From NCBI RefSeq assembly GCF_000373645.1, contig NZ_KB892079.1, positions 1 through 64,000 on the forward strand: a DNA stretch of 64,000 nucleotides, in the 5' to 3' direction. The notes beneath the pieces were generated by a model. It did not search any database and was not told the DNA's origin. It saw only the letters and a program-made list of their open reading frames with translations. Positions 46,268 to 54,185 of this stretch are shown here, one piece after another (position 1 is the stretch's first letter; every line of letters begins with the position of its first letter). This DNA comes from Streptomyces sp. ATexAB-D23 (GTDB lineage: Bacteria; Actinomycetota; Actinomycetes; Streptomycetales; Streptomycetaceae). A program made the translations under genes and the position numbers.

Positions 46268-46338
46268 GTGTTCCACGCTGCTGTCGTCCGTGCCGAGGGT
46301 GCGTCCGTGTTCGATCACCGCATCCACGGAGCTTCCGC

Positions 46339-46440
46339 ATGCCCCCGCAGACCGCCACTCTTGCGCCCGCCTCTGCCGCCGCGCCCCCGGAAGACAACGA
46401 TGCCGTCCGGTGCGCACGTGCCGCGTCGGGCAGCCGGTGA
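46339..46440 (+). CDS. Candidate 33-aa leader ORF coupled to the FAD gene
   Basis: ATG at 46339 starts a 33-codon frame (begins MPPQTATLAPASAAAPPEDN, contains one Cys) whose TGA overlaps the GTG start of the FAD/NAD(P) gene as GTGA. The overlap and absence of another ribosome-binding site for the downstream gene suggest translational coupling. Upstream CACGGAG gives a plausible ribosome-binding site about 8 nt before. Codon bias is compatible, but such a short frame could be chance. Confidence 0.4.
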   Translation: MPPQTATLAPASAAAPPEDNDAVRCARAASGSR

Positions 46441-48281
46441 GCGCCCGGCCCGTGCTGGCCGTCGTCGGGGCGGGGCCGCGCGCCACCGGCCTGGTCGAAC
46501 GGCTCGCCGCCAACGCTCCCGCCCTGTACGGGAACCGGCCGCTGGACCTCCACCTCATCGACCCCCACCCGCCCGGGAGCGGCCGGATCTGGCGGCGGGA
46601 CCAGTCCGCGCTGCTGTGGATGAACTCCATGGCCGAGGACGTCACGATGTTCACCGACGACACCGTCCGCCAGGAGGGCCCGGTACGCCCCGGCCCCGCG
46701 CTCGACGCCTGGGCCGCGGACGTGCGGGAGGGCCGGACGGACTGCGCCGAGGCCGCCGCCGACCCCCGTATCCGCGCCGAGATCGAGACCCTGCGGGGCC
46801 GGGACTTCCCGAGCCGGCGGCTCCAGGGCGCCTATCTGCGCTGGGTGTACGCGCGGTCGGTGGCCGCGCTCCCGCCCGCGGTCACCGTCCACGAACACCG
46901 CGACCGGGCCCTGCGCGTCACCGGCCCGCGCGACGGCCGTCAGCTCGTCCACCTGGCCGGCCGCCCCGAACCGCTCGCCGCCGACCTGGTCGTCCTCACC
47001 CTCGGCCACCTGGATGCCGGGCCGGACGGTGAACAGCGCGCGCTCTCCGCCTTCGCCCGCCGGCACGGGCTGGTCCACCTGCCGCCCGACTTCACCGCCG
47101 ACAGCGACCTGAGCGTGCTGCCCGCGGGCGAACCCGTCATCGTCCGGGGCCTCGGGCTCGCCTTCATCGACCTGATGGTGCTGCTCACCGAGGGACGCGG
47201 CGGACGGTACGAGAACGGGGTGTACGTGCCCTCGGGCCGGGAGCCCGTCCTGTACGCGGGGTCGCGGCGCGGCGTCCCGTACCGCGCCAAGATCGGCTAC
47301 GGGTTACGGGGGGAACGGCCGCCACTGCCGCGCTTCTTCGGGCCCGAGCGGGCGGCGGAACTGCTGGACCGGCCGCAACCGCTCCACTTCCACCGGGAGA
47401 TATGGCCATATACCGATAAAGAGCTCGGACACGCCCACTACCACCGGCTGTTCACCGCCCACCCCGAGCGCACCGCCGCCGACCGGGCCGCCTTCGACGA
47501 GAAGTACGCGGCCGCCGAACCGGGCAGCGCCGAACTGCGGGACCTGATCGCCGACGCCGTCCCGGACCCCGCCGACCGGCTCGACCTGGCGGCGCTCGAC
47601 CGCCCGCTGGACGGGGTGCGCCACGCCTCTCTCGACGGCCTCCAGGAAGCGGTCCGCGCCCACATCGAGGCCGACCTCGCCCGCCGGCACGACCCCGGGC
47701 GCAGCGAGGACCTCGCCGTCTTCCTCGGACTGCTCTCGGTCTACGGCACGCTGGTCCGGCTCGGCGACACCGGGAACGAGTGGCACGGCTTCTTCAGCTA
47801 CCTCGCCTCCGGACCGCCGGGTCCCCGGCTGCGGCAGCTGCTCGCGCTGTCCCGGGCGGGCGTCGTCCGCTTCCTCGGCGCCGGCACCACGGTGGAGGCC
47901 GACGAGGAACGGGGCGTCTTCCGGGCGGCGAGCGCCACCGTACCGGGGGAGCGGGTCGAGGCACGGGCCCTGGTCGAGGCCCGGCTCCCCGACCCCGCAC
48001 CCGGGCGCACCCGCTCCGCCCTGATGCGCACCCTGCACGAGGACGGGGCGGCCGGCACCGCCACCGGGCTGCTCGCGGTCGACCCCGGCGACGGGCGGAT
48101 CGTGGACCGCGCCGGCCGCCCGCATCCGCGCCGCTTCGCGCTCGGCCCGCACACCGCGGCGCGGGCCGGCGGCGCCTTCACCCGGCCGCGCACCGGTGGC
48201 CCGGCGTTCGCCCAGAACGACGCGACCGCGCGCACCGCGCTCACCCTCCTGCGCGACCTCCACCCGGACCCGGGGGACTGA
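46437..48281 (+). CDS. FAD/NAD(P)-binding protein (PF13454-like)
   Basis: 614 aa. An N-terminal Rossmann motif VLAVVGAGPRATGLVERLAA is followed by LDLHLIDPHPPGSGRIWRRD, LVVLTLGHLD and a second nucleotide site near PVIVRGLGLAFIDLMVLLTE. Family members are large flavoproteins of uncertain reaction, often beside luciferase-like monooxygenases. Codon 290 (47304-47306) is TTA, the rare bldA-dependent Leu codon. An AT-rich codon patch (ATA TGG CCA TAT) lies near 47400. GTG at 46437 has no good ribosome-binding site, consistent with coupling to the short upstream frame. Confidence 0.86.
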   Translation: MSARPVLAVVGAGPRATGLVERLAANAPALYGNRPLDLHLIDPHPPGSGRIWRRDQSALLWMNSMAEDVTMFTDDTVRQEGPVRPGPALDAWAADVREGRTDCAEAAADPRIRAEIETLRGRDFPSRRLQGAYLRWVYARSVAALPPAVTVHEHRDRALRVTGPRDGRQLVHLAGRPEPLAADLVVLTLGHLDAGPDGEQRALSAFARRHGLVHLPPDFTADSDLSVLPAGEPVIVRGLGLAFIDLMVLLTEGRGGRYENGVYVPSGREPVLYAGSRRGVPYRAKIGYGLRGERPPLPRFFGPERAAELLDRPQPLHFHREIWPYTDKELGHAHYHRLFTAHPERTAADRAAFDEKYAAAEPGSAELRDLIADAVPDPADRLDLAALDRPLDGVRHASLDGLQEAVRAHIEADLARRHDPGRSEDLAVFLGLLSVYGTLVRLGDTGNEWHGFFSYLASGPPGPRLRQLLALSRAGVVRFLGAGTTVEADEERGVFRAASATVPGERVEARALVEARLPDPAPGRTRSALMRTLHEDGAAGTATGLLAVDPGDGRIVDRAGRPHPRRFALGPHTAARAGGAFTRPRTGGPAFAQNDATARTALTLLRDLHPDPGD

Positions 48282-48351
48282 GGACCGCGCTCCGGACACC
48301 CTCACCGTGCCGCCCAAGGCCGGCACCCACGCTCCGCCGAAAGGATTTGCC

Positions 48352-49419
48352 ATGCCAGCCCTCAGGCCCCTCCATCTGGCCGCCGAGATCGGCGGCCCGC
48401 CCCGCTACGACGCCGCACACCACACCGGACTCGCCCGGCTCGCGGAGGGCGGCGCCCTCGACTTCGTCACCCTCGGCGACTCCTTCGCCCGGCCGGGGCC
48501 CGACGCGCTCGCCGTGCTCGCCCGGGTCGCCCCCGCCACCCGCCGCGTCGGCCTCGTCCCGACGGTCACCACCACCCACACCGAGCCCTTCCACGTGTCG
48601 TCGGCCGTGGCCACCCTGGACTGGGTCAGCCGCGGCCGGGCCGGCTGGCAGGTCGGCGTGTCCACGACCGAGGCCGAGGCCCGGCTGTTCGGCCGCCGCC
48701 CCGCCGCGCCCGCCGGGGACCTCTGGCACGAGGCCGGCGAGTGCGCCGACGTCTGCGCCCGGCTCTGGGACAGCTGGGAGGACGACGCGGAGATCCGCTC
48801 CACCGCCACCGGCCGCTTCATCGACCGCGACAAGCTGCACTACGTCGACTTCGAGGGCGCCGCGTTCAGCGTCAGGGGACCGGCCATCGTGCCCAGACCG
48901 CCGCAGGGCCACCCCGTCGTCGTCATCGACGGCACGGCCGAGCCGGCCAGGGACGCCGCCGCCCGCCACGCCGACGTCGTCCTCGTACGGGCCACCACCC
49001 CCGAGCGGACCGCCGCGATCCGCGACGACGTGCGCCACCGTGCCGCGGCCCACGGCCGGGCCCCCGACGCGCTGCGGGTGCTCGCCGCGCTCACCGTCGA
49101 CCTCGGCGACGCCGAGACGGCACCCGAACCCGGGCTGGCGAGCGGGCCGCCGCTGGCCGGCCGGGGCACGTACTACCGGGGCGGCCCGGTCGACCTCGCC
49201 GACCTGATCACCCAGTGGCACCGGGCCGGCGCGGTCGACGGCTTCCACCTCACGCCGATCACCCCCGCCCGCGACCTCGAACGGATCGTCAACGGCACGG
49301 TGGCCCTGCTCCAGCACCGCAGCCTGTTCCGGACCTTCTACCCGGGCGGCACCCTGCGCGAGCACCTGGGCCTGGCCCGCCCCGCCAACCGGTACGCACG
49401 CGCGGGGGAGCGGGTATGA
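48352..49419 (+). CDS. Luciferase-like (LLM) flavin-dependent monooxygenase
   Basis: 355 aa with the bacterial luciferase TIM-barrel: LHLAAEIGGPPRYDAAHHTG, LDFVTLGDSFARPGPDALAV, VGLVPTVTTTHTEPFHVSSA and VATLDWVSRGRAGWQVGVST (flavin-site segment). The end GFHLTPITPARDLERIVNG resembles DszA/NtaA-group proteins. It uses reduced flavin, probably for oxygenation of a sulfur or nitrogen compound. GAAAGGA about 6 nt before the ATG at 48352. Overlaps the next gene by ATGA. Confidence 0.88.
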   Translation: MPALRPLHLAAEIGGPPRYDAAHHTGLARLAEGGALDFVTLGDSFARPGPDALAVLARVAPATRRVGLVPTVTTTHTEPFHVSSAVATLDWVSRGRAGWQVGVSTTEAEARLFGRRPAAPAGDLWHEAGECADVCARLWDSWEDDAEIRSTATGRFIDRDKLHYVDFEGAAFSVRGPAIVPRPPQGHPVVVIDGTAEPARDAAARHADVVLVRATTPERTAAIRDDVRHRAAAHGRAPDALRVLAALTVDLGDAETAPEPGLASGPPLAGRGTYYRGGPVDLADLITQWHRAGAVDGFHLTPITPARDLERIVNGTVALLQHRSLFRTFYPGGTLREHLGLARPANRYARAGERV

Positions 49420-50759
49420 CGGCCGCCGCCCCGAAACAGATGCACCTCGCCGCGCACTTCCCCGGCGTGAACAACACCACCGTCTGGTCCGACCCGCGCT
49501 CCGGCAGCCAGATCGAGTTCTCCTCGTTCGAACACCTCGCGCGCACGGCCGAGCGGGGGCTGTTCGACTTCTTCTTCCTCGCCGAGGGGCTGCGGCTGCG
49601 CGAGCACAAGGGGCGCATCCACGACCTGGACGTGGTCGGCAGGCCCGAGTCCCTGACCGTGCTGTCCGCGCTGGCGGCCGTCACCGACCGGATCGGTCTC
49701 GCCGCCACCGTCAACACCACCTTCAACGAGCCCTACGAACTGGCCCGCCGGCTCGCCACCCTCGACCACCTCAGCGCCGGCCGGGCCGCCTGGAACGCGG
49801 TCACCTCCTCCGACGCCTTCACCGGCGAGAACTTCCGGCGCGGCGGCTATCTGGACCGGGCCGAGATCCTCCGGGCTCCCGGCTCCGCTCGACCAGGGGG
49901 AACCCCCTACGCCCGCGCCGCCGAGTTCGTCGCGACCGCCCGCGAGCTGTGGGACTCCTGGACCCCCGAAGGCGCCCCGCGCCCCGTCTCCCACCGCGGC
50001 CGGCACTTCACGGTCGAGGGCGAGTTCACCGTCCCGCGCTCCCCGCAGGGCCACCCCGTCGTCATCCAGGCCGGCGACTCCTTCGAGGGCCGGGAGTTCG
50101 CCGCCTCCGCCGCCGACATCGTCTTCACCCGGCACGGCACCCTCGACGCGGGGCGCGCCTTCTACGCGGATGTGAAGGGGCGGCTCGCGGCCCACGGGCG
50201 GGCGCCCGACGAGCTGAAGGTCATGCCCGGCGTCACCTTCGTACTCGGCGACACCGACGCGGACGCGCGGGAGCACGCGGCCGATATCCGCCGCCGGCAG
50301 GTCTCCCCGCAGAACGCGATCGCCGCCCTGGAGCAGGTCTGGGGCCGCGACCTGTCCTCGTACGACCCGGACGGGCCGCTGCCCGCGAGCGATCCGGACC
50401 CCGGCGCGGAGCTGGTCCGGGGGCGGGTCCGGCAGGGCGACCCGCTCGCGGTGGCGGCCCGCTGGCGCGCGCTGTCCGAGGAGAAGGGGCTCTCCATCCG
50501 GCAGACGGTCATCGAGGCGACCGGCCGCCAGTCGTTCATCGGCAGCCCGGCCACGGTCGCGGCCCTGCTGGCCGAGTACGTGGCGGCCGGCGCCGCCGAC
50601 GGCTTCATCCTCGTCCCGCACCTCACCCCCGGCGGCCTCGACGACTTCGTCGACCGGGTCGTCCCGCTCCTCCAGGAACGGGGGGTCTTCCGCCGGGCGT
50701 ACACCGGTTGCACGCTGCGGTCGCACCTCGGTCTCGCCGAACCGGTGTGGAAGGGTTGA
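49416..50759 (+). CDS. NtaA/DszA-family FMN-dependent monooxygenase
   Basis: 447 aa. MHLAAHFPGVNNTTVWSDPR, RGLFDFFFLAEGLRLREHKG, LDHLSAGRAAWNAVTSSDAF and GENFRRGGYLDRA are strong signatures of the nitrilotriacetate/dibenzothiophene-sulfone monooxygenase group, which oxidises with FMNH2 from a separate reductase. A 14-codon insert (about residues 151-164) breaks the usual LDRA-(3)-YARAAEF join. No flavin reductase gene is in the window. Coupled to the previous gene by ATGA. Confidence 0.9.
   Translation: MTAAAPKQMHLAAHFPGVNNTTVWSDPRSGSQIEFSSFEHLARTAERGLFDFFFLAEGLRLREHKGRIHDLDVVGRPESLTVLSALAAVTDRIGLAATVNTTFNEPYELARRLATLDHLSAGRAAWNAVTSSDAFTGENFRRGGYLDRAEILRAPGSARPGGTPYARAAEFVATARELWDSWTPEGAPRPVSHRGRHFTVEGEFTVPRSPQGHPVVIQAGDSFEGREFAASAADIVFTRHGTLDAGRAFYADVKGRLAAHGRAPDELKVMPGVTFVLGDTDADAREHAADIRRRQVSPQNAIAALEQVWGRDLSSYDPDGPLPASDPDPGAELVRGRVRQGDPLAVAARWRALSEEKGLSIRQTVIEATGRQSFIGSPATVAALLAEYVAAGAADGFILVPHLTPGGLDDFVDRVVPLLQERGVFRRAYTGCTLRSHLGLAEPVWKG
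49866..49907 (+). repeat. In-frame 42-bp insertion with a palindrome in the NtaA/DszA-like gene
   Basis: Codons 151-164 encode ILRAPGSARPGGTP, absent from the family pattern as I know it. The DNA includes GGCTCCGCTCGACC and the perfect inverted repeat AGGGGG-AA-CCCCCT (49895-49908), resembling short dispersed repeats found in Streptomyces intergenic DNA. Resemblance is from memory. Confidence 0.5.
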
Positions 50760-50762
50760 TCC

Positions 50763-51563
50763 ATGAGTACGCAAGCACAGCAGCAGGCGGCGCGGGACTG
50801 GGAGCGCTGGCACGAGGAGCGGACCGCCACGGTCTCGGGGCCGTACGGGCCGCTCTCCCTCACCGGCACCCACTGGCTCGCCGATTACCCGGAGGGGCGA
50901 ATTCCGGCCGTCCCGGGCCGATGGCGGGAGGAGGACGGCGCCACGGTGCTGGAAGCCGCCCCCGAGGACGGGCTGACCGTCGACGGGAAGCCCTTCACCG
51001 GCCGGGTCCGGCTCGGCGCCGACCGGGGGCCGATCGACACGTCCCGGGTGGCGCACGAGGGGCGCAGGCTGGTCGTCCTGAGCCGCGAGGGCCTGTGGGC
51101 GGTACGGGTTTTCGACCCGGACTCCGCGGCGCGGCGCGCGTTCCGGGCGATCGGGGCGACCCCGTACGACGCCCGCTGGGTGGTGCCGGGGACCTTCCGG
51201 CCGTACGCGGACTCCCACACCGTCCGGGTCGAGAACGCCGACGGTGTGGAGCGCGGGCTCGGGCTCGCCGGGGAGATCGCCTTCGAGCTGGACGGGGCCG
51301 GGCACACGCTCCAGGTCGCGGTCGAGCCGGACGGCTCGCTCTGGGCGGTCTTCGCCGACGCCACCAGCGGGAACAGCAGCTACCGCTTCCGGTTCCTGCG
51401 GCCCGCCGCGCCGGCCGGGGACGGCTCCGTGACCGTCGACCTCAACCGCGCGCTGCTGCCGCCGTGCGCCTTCGCGGACCACTTCATCTGCCCCTTCCCG
51501 CCGCCCGGCAACACCCTTCCGGTCGCCGTCGAGGCGGGGGAGCGCCACCGGATCGACGCCTGA
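50763..51563 (+). CDS. DUF1684 family protein
   Basis: 266 aa. DWERWHEERTATVSGPYGPL, SLTGTHWLADYPEGRIPAVP and the C-terminal LNRALLPPCAFADHFICPFP, PPGNTLPVAVEAGE are the DUF1684 hallmarks. Function unknown in the family; it is often found beside flavin monooxygenases in actinobacteria as I recall. It starts 3 bp after the previous stop with GAAGGG about 7 nt upstream, closing the operon. Confidence 0.88.
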   Translation: MSTQAQQQAARDWERWHEERTATVSGPYGPLSLTGTHWLADYPEGRIPAVPGRWREEDGATVLEAAPEDGLTVDGKPFTGRVRLGADRGPIDTSRVAHEGRRLVVLSREGLWAVRVFDPDSAARRAFRAIGATPYDARWVVPGTFRPYADSHTVRVENADGVERGLGLAGEIAFELDGAGHTLQVAVEPDGSLWAVFADATSGNSSYRFRFLRPAAPAGDGSVTVDLNRALLPPCAFADHFICPFPPPGNTLPVAVEAGERHRIDA

Positions 51564-51620
51564 GGCACCGCCTTCGCCCGGCCCCCGCGGGTCCCGCCCG
51601 CGGGGGCCGGGCGGTGCCTC
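51563..51620 (+). terminator. Terminator of the flavin operon
   Basis: GAGGCACCGCC...CCCGGCCCCCGCGGG pairs with CCCGCGGGGGCCGGG...CGGTGCCTC, a long hairpin interrupted by TTCG on one side, starting at the DUF1684 stop. Confidence 0.75.
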
Positions 51621-51804
51621 TCGCGCCGGGCTCAGGCCAAAAGACGCCCTTGTGCGAGAAGTTGACGCCTTGAATACTCCCGAGCAGCGCTTGTCAGGGA
51701 CACGGCATGTTCGGAATGCGGACGGATGGCTGTGAACCTGACTGCGCCTCACGGGTCCGACCACCCCACAGGCGGACCCCCGATTCCCCTCGGGAGGAAT
51801 GACA

Positions 51805-52713
51805 GTGAGGATCAAGCGCACCACCCCCCTCAGCGGTATAGCGAGACGGAGCAGGGCCATCGCCATCGCGGCGGGCCTCGTGGCCGTCGCAGCCCTGGCC
51901 GTCCCCACCGCGCAGGCCAGTTCCAGCGGAACGTACAGCGCCAACCAGATCGCCGCGGCCGGCGACGCCGTCCTCGGCGCCGATGTCGCCGGCACCGCCT
52001 GGCGTGCCGACCCGGCGACCGGCAAGCTCGTGGTCACCGTCGACAGCACGGTCTCCGCGGCGGAGATCCAGCAGATCAAGGACTCCGCGGGCAGCAACGC
52101 CGGAGCCCTGCGCATCGAGCACACCCCCGGCAAGTTCAGCAAGCTGCTCTCGGGCGGTGACGCCATCTACGCACCCGGCTGGCGCTGCTCCCTCGGGTTC
52201 AACGTCCGCAGCGGCAGCACGTACTACTTCCTGACCGCCGGTCACTGCACCGACGGCAAGCCCCCGTGGTACACCAACTCCTCGAACACCACCTACATCG
52301 GCCCGACGGTCGTCTCCAGCTTCCCGGGCAACGACTACGGGCTGGTGCGCTACGACAACGCCGCGGTCTCCCACGAGGGCACGGTGGGCAGCGTCGACAT
52401 CACCGGCGCGGCCAACGCCACCGTCGGGCTGTCCGTCACCCGCCGGGGCTCCACGACCGGCATCCACAGCGGCACCGTCACCGGGCTCAACGCCACGGTC
52501 AACTACGGTGGCGGCGATGTCGTCTACGGCATGATCCAGACCAACGTGTGCGCCGAACCCGGCGACTCGGGCGGTCCGCTCTACTCCGGCTCCAAGGCGA
52601 TCGGTCTGACCTCGGGCGGCAGCGGCAACTGCTCCTCGGGCGGCACGACGTTCTTCCAGCCGGTCACCAACGCGCTGAGCGCGCTCAGCTCGTACGGCAT
52701 CAGCCTGTACTGA
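51805..52713 (+). CDS. sprB: Streptogrisin B-like secreted serine protease
   Basis: 302 aa preproenzyme. A Tat/Sec-type signal peptide (MRIKRT..., then AIAIAAGLVAVAALAVPTAQ) ends near ASS; a propeptide (SANQIAAAGDAVLGADVAGT) follows; the mature S1 domain begins near GGDAIYAPGWRCSLGFNV. His (TAGHCTD), Asp (GNDYGLVRY) and Ser (AEPGDSGGPLYSG) are intact. It closely resembles S. griseus protease B as I remember it. GTG at 51805 is chosen by homology (MRIKRT) and because GGAGGAAT lies 6 nt upstream; ATG 51799 would be too close. Confidence 0.93.
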   Translation: MRIKRTTPLSGIARRSRAIAIAAGLVAVAALAVPTAQASSSGTYSANQIAAAGDAVLGADVAGTAWRADPATGKLVVTVDSTVSAAEIQQIKDSAGSNAGALRIEHTPGKFSKLLSGGDAIYAPGWRCSLGFNVRSGSTYYFLTAGHCTDGKPPWYTNSSNTTYIGPTVVSSFPGNDYGLVRYDNAAVSHEGTVGSVDITGAANATVGLSVTRRGSTTGIHSGTVTGLNATVNYGGGDVVYGMIQTNVCAEPGDSGGPLYSGSKAIGLTSGGSGNCSSGGTTFFQPVTNALSALSSYGISLY

Positions 52714-53021
52714 CGGCCTGACCGGACCCGCGCCGGCCCGTCGCGTACGGGCGGGCCGGCACGGTACGGACACGGCTCGGCATCAGCCGGCCCCCGGGCG
52801 GAACCACGCCCGGGGGCCGGCTTCGTCGTGTCCCGGTGCCCGGACCCGCGAGGAGGAAGAAAGGGGGACGTGAACGCCGCGAGACCGAACCGGTGTTGTC
52901 GTGTGTGCGTCCAGGATTCGGCCTTGTGTGCCCATCCGGGCGCTGACCATAGTGGGCGCTTCATCCTCCGTGCACGGACGACCCCACATCATCCGTGCGC
53001 GGCCCCCACAGGAGGTCGAAG
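52714..53021. other. Intergenic region sprB-sprD
   Basis: 308 bp with the sprB terminator at 52775-52812 and a second hairpin at 52736-52763, then the sprD promoter region. A GTG-initiated frame extending sprD upstream from 52995 exists but lacks a ribosome-binding site. Confidence 0.5.
52775..52812. terminator. sprB terminator
   Basis: 16-bp perfect arms (52775-52790 / 52797-52812), loop GAACCA, no U-tract. Confidence 0.75.
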
Positions 53022-54107
53022 TTGAAGCATCGACACATATCGAGGAAGCGCGCAGTGCTGGCCGGCTCGGCGGTCGTCGGCCTGGTCGCGGCGGGCGTGA
53101 CGTTCCAGAGCGCCAACGCCAGTGAGCAGGTGCCGCAGTTCACCGCGCGGACGCTGAGCGCGGACGCGGCCGGGAAGCTCGCCACGGATCTGGGCAAGGA
53201 CCTGGGGACCGGCGCGGCCGGCGCGTACTACGACGCCGGCAGCAAGCACCTCGTGATGAACGTGGTCGACGAGGCCGCCGCCGAGCGGGTGCGGCAGGCG
53301 GGCGGCACGGCCAGAATCGTGCAGAACTCGCTCGCCGACCTGAAGTCCGCCCGCCAGACCCTGGCCGGCAAGGCGACGATCCCCGGCACCTCGTGGGCCG
53401 TCGACCCGGTCAGCAACAAGGTCGTCGTCACCGCCGACCGCACGGTCAAGGGTGCCGACCTGAAGAAGCTCGGCGCGGTGGTCGACTCGCTGGGCGGCAA
53501 GGCCGAACTCAGGAAGACGGCTGGGGAGTTCAAGCCGTTCATCGCGGGTGGCGACGCGATCTGGGGCAACGGCGGGCGCTGCTCGCTCGGCTTCAACGTG
53601 GTCAAGGACGGCGAGCCGTACTTCCTGACCGCCGGGCACTGCACCGAGGCGATCTCCAGCTGGTCGGACTCCCAGAGCGGCGCCGAGATCGGCACGAACG
53701 CCGGCTCGGACTTCCCGGGCAACGACTTCGGCCTGGTGAAGTACACCTCGGACACGGCCCACCCCAGTGAGGTCGACCTCTACAACGGCTCCACCCAGCC
53801 CATCACCAAGGCGGGCGAGGCCACCGTCGGGATGACGGTGACCCGCAGCGGCTCCACCACCCAGGTCCACGACGGCGAGGTGACGGGCCTGGACGCCACG
53901 GTCAACTACGGCAACGGCGACATCGTCAGCGGGCTCATCCAGACCACGGTCTGCGCCGAGCCCGGCGACAGCGGCGGCTCGCTCTTCGCCGGTGACACGG
54001 CGATCGGCCTGACCTCGGGCGGCAGCGGTGACTGCTCGTCGGGTGGCGAGACGTTCTTCCAGCCGGTGCCGGAGGCTCTGGCGGCGTTCGGCGCACAGAT
54101 CGGCTGA
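53022..54107 (+). CDS. sprD: Streptogrisin D-like secreted serine protease
   Basis: 361 aa with a longer propeptide than its upstream paralogue. Signal RAVLAGSAVVGLVAAGVTFQ; propeptide through KATIPGTSWAVDPVSNKVVV; mature S1 domain from about AGGDAIWGNGGRCSLGFNVV with TAGHCTE, GNDFGLVKY and AEPGDSGGSLFAGD. It matches S. griseus SprD as remembered. Start is TTG at 53022 with AGGAGG 6 nt upstream; published homologues are annotated from an earlier codon, which here would need a GTG at 52995 without a ribosome-binding site. Confidence 0.92.
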   Translation: MKHRHISRKRAVLAGSAVVGLVAAGVTFQSANASEQVPQFTARTLSADAAGKLATDLGKDLGTGAAGAYYDAGSKHLVMNVVDEAAAERVRQAGGTARIVQNSLADLKSARQTLAGKATIPGTSWAVDPVSNKVVVTADRTVKGADLKKLGAVVDSLGGKAELRKTAGEFKPFIAGGDAIWGNGGRCSLGFNVVKDGEPYFLTAGHCTEAISSWSDSQSGAEIGTNAGSDFPGNDFGLVKYTSDTAHPSEVDLYNGSTQPITKAGEATVGMTVTRSGSTTQVHDGEVTGLDATVNYGNGDIVSGLIQTTVCAEPGDSGGSLFAGDTAIGLTSGGSGDCSSGGETFFQPVPEALAAFGAQIG

Positions 54108-54125
54108 CCGTTCCGTACGGTGACG

Positions 54126-54155
54126 CATGGCCCCCGGCTCCGGCCGGGGGCCATG
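54126..54155. terminator. sprD terminator
   Basis: 13-bp perfect arms (54126-54138 / 54143-54155), loop TCCG, 18 bp after the sprD stop. Confidence 0.75.
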
Positions 54156-54185
54156 TACGCGTGGGAGAGGACGGGGCGGAGGCAC

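Larger units (their letters stand above)
45905..46338. other. Intergenic region before the flavin operon
   Basis: 434 bp. It contains two palindromes (46180-46225) and a terminator-like hairpin (46235-46267). Short frames here (for example 46093-46218, with HCCEC) have mixed third-position bias and no ribosome-binding site; I do not call them. Confidence 0.5.
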
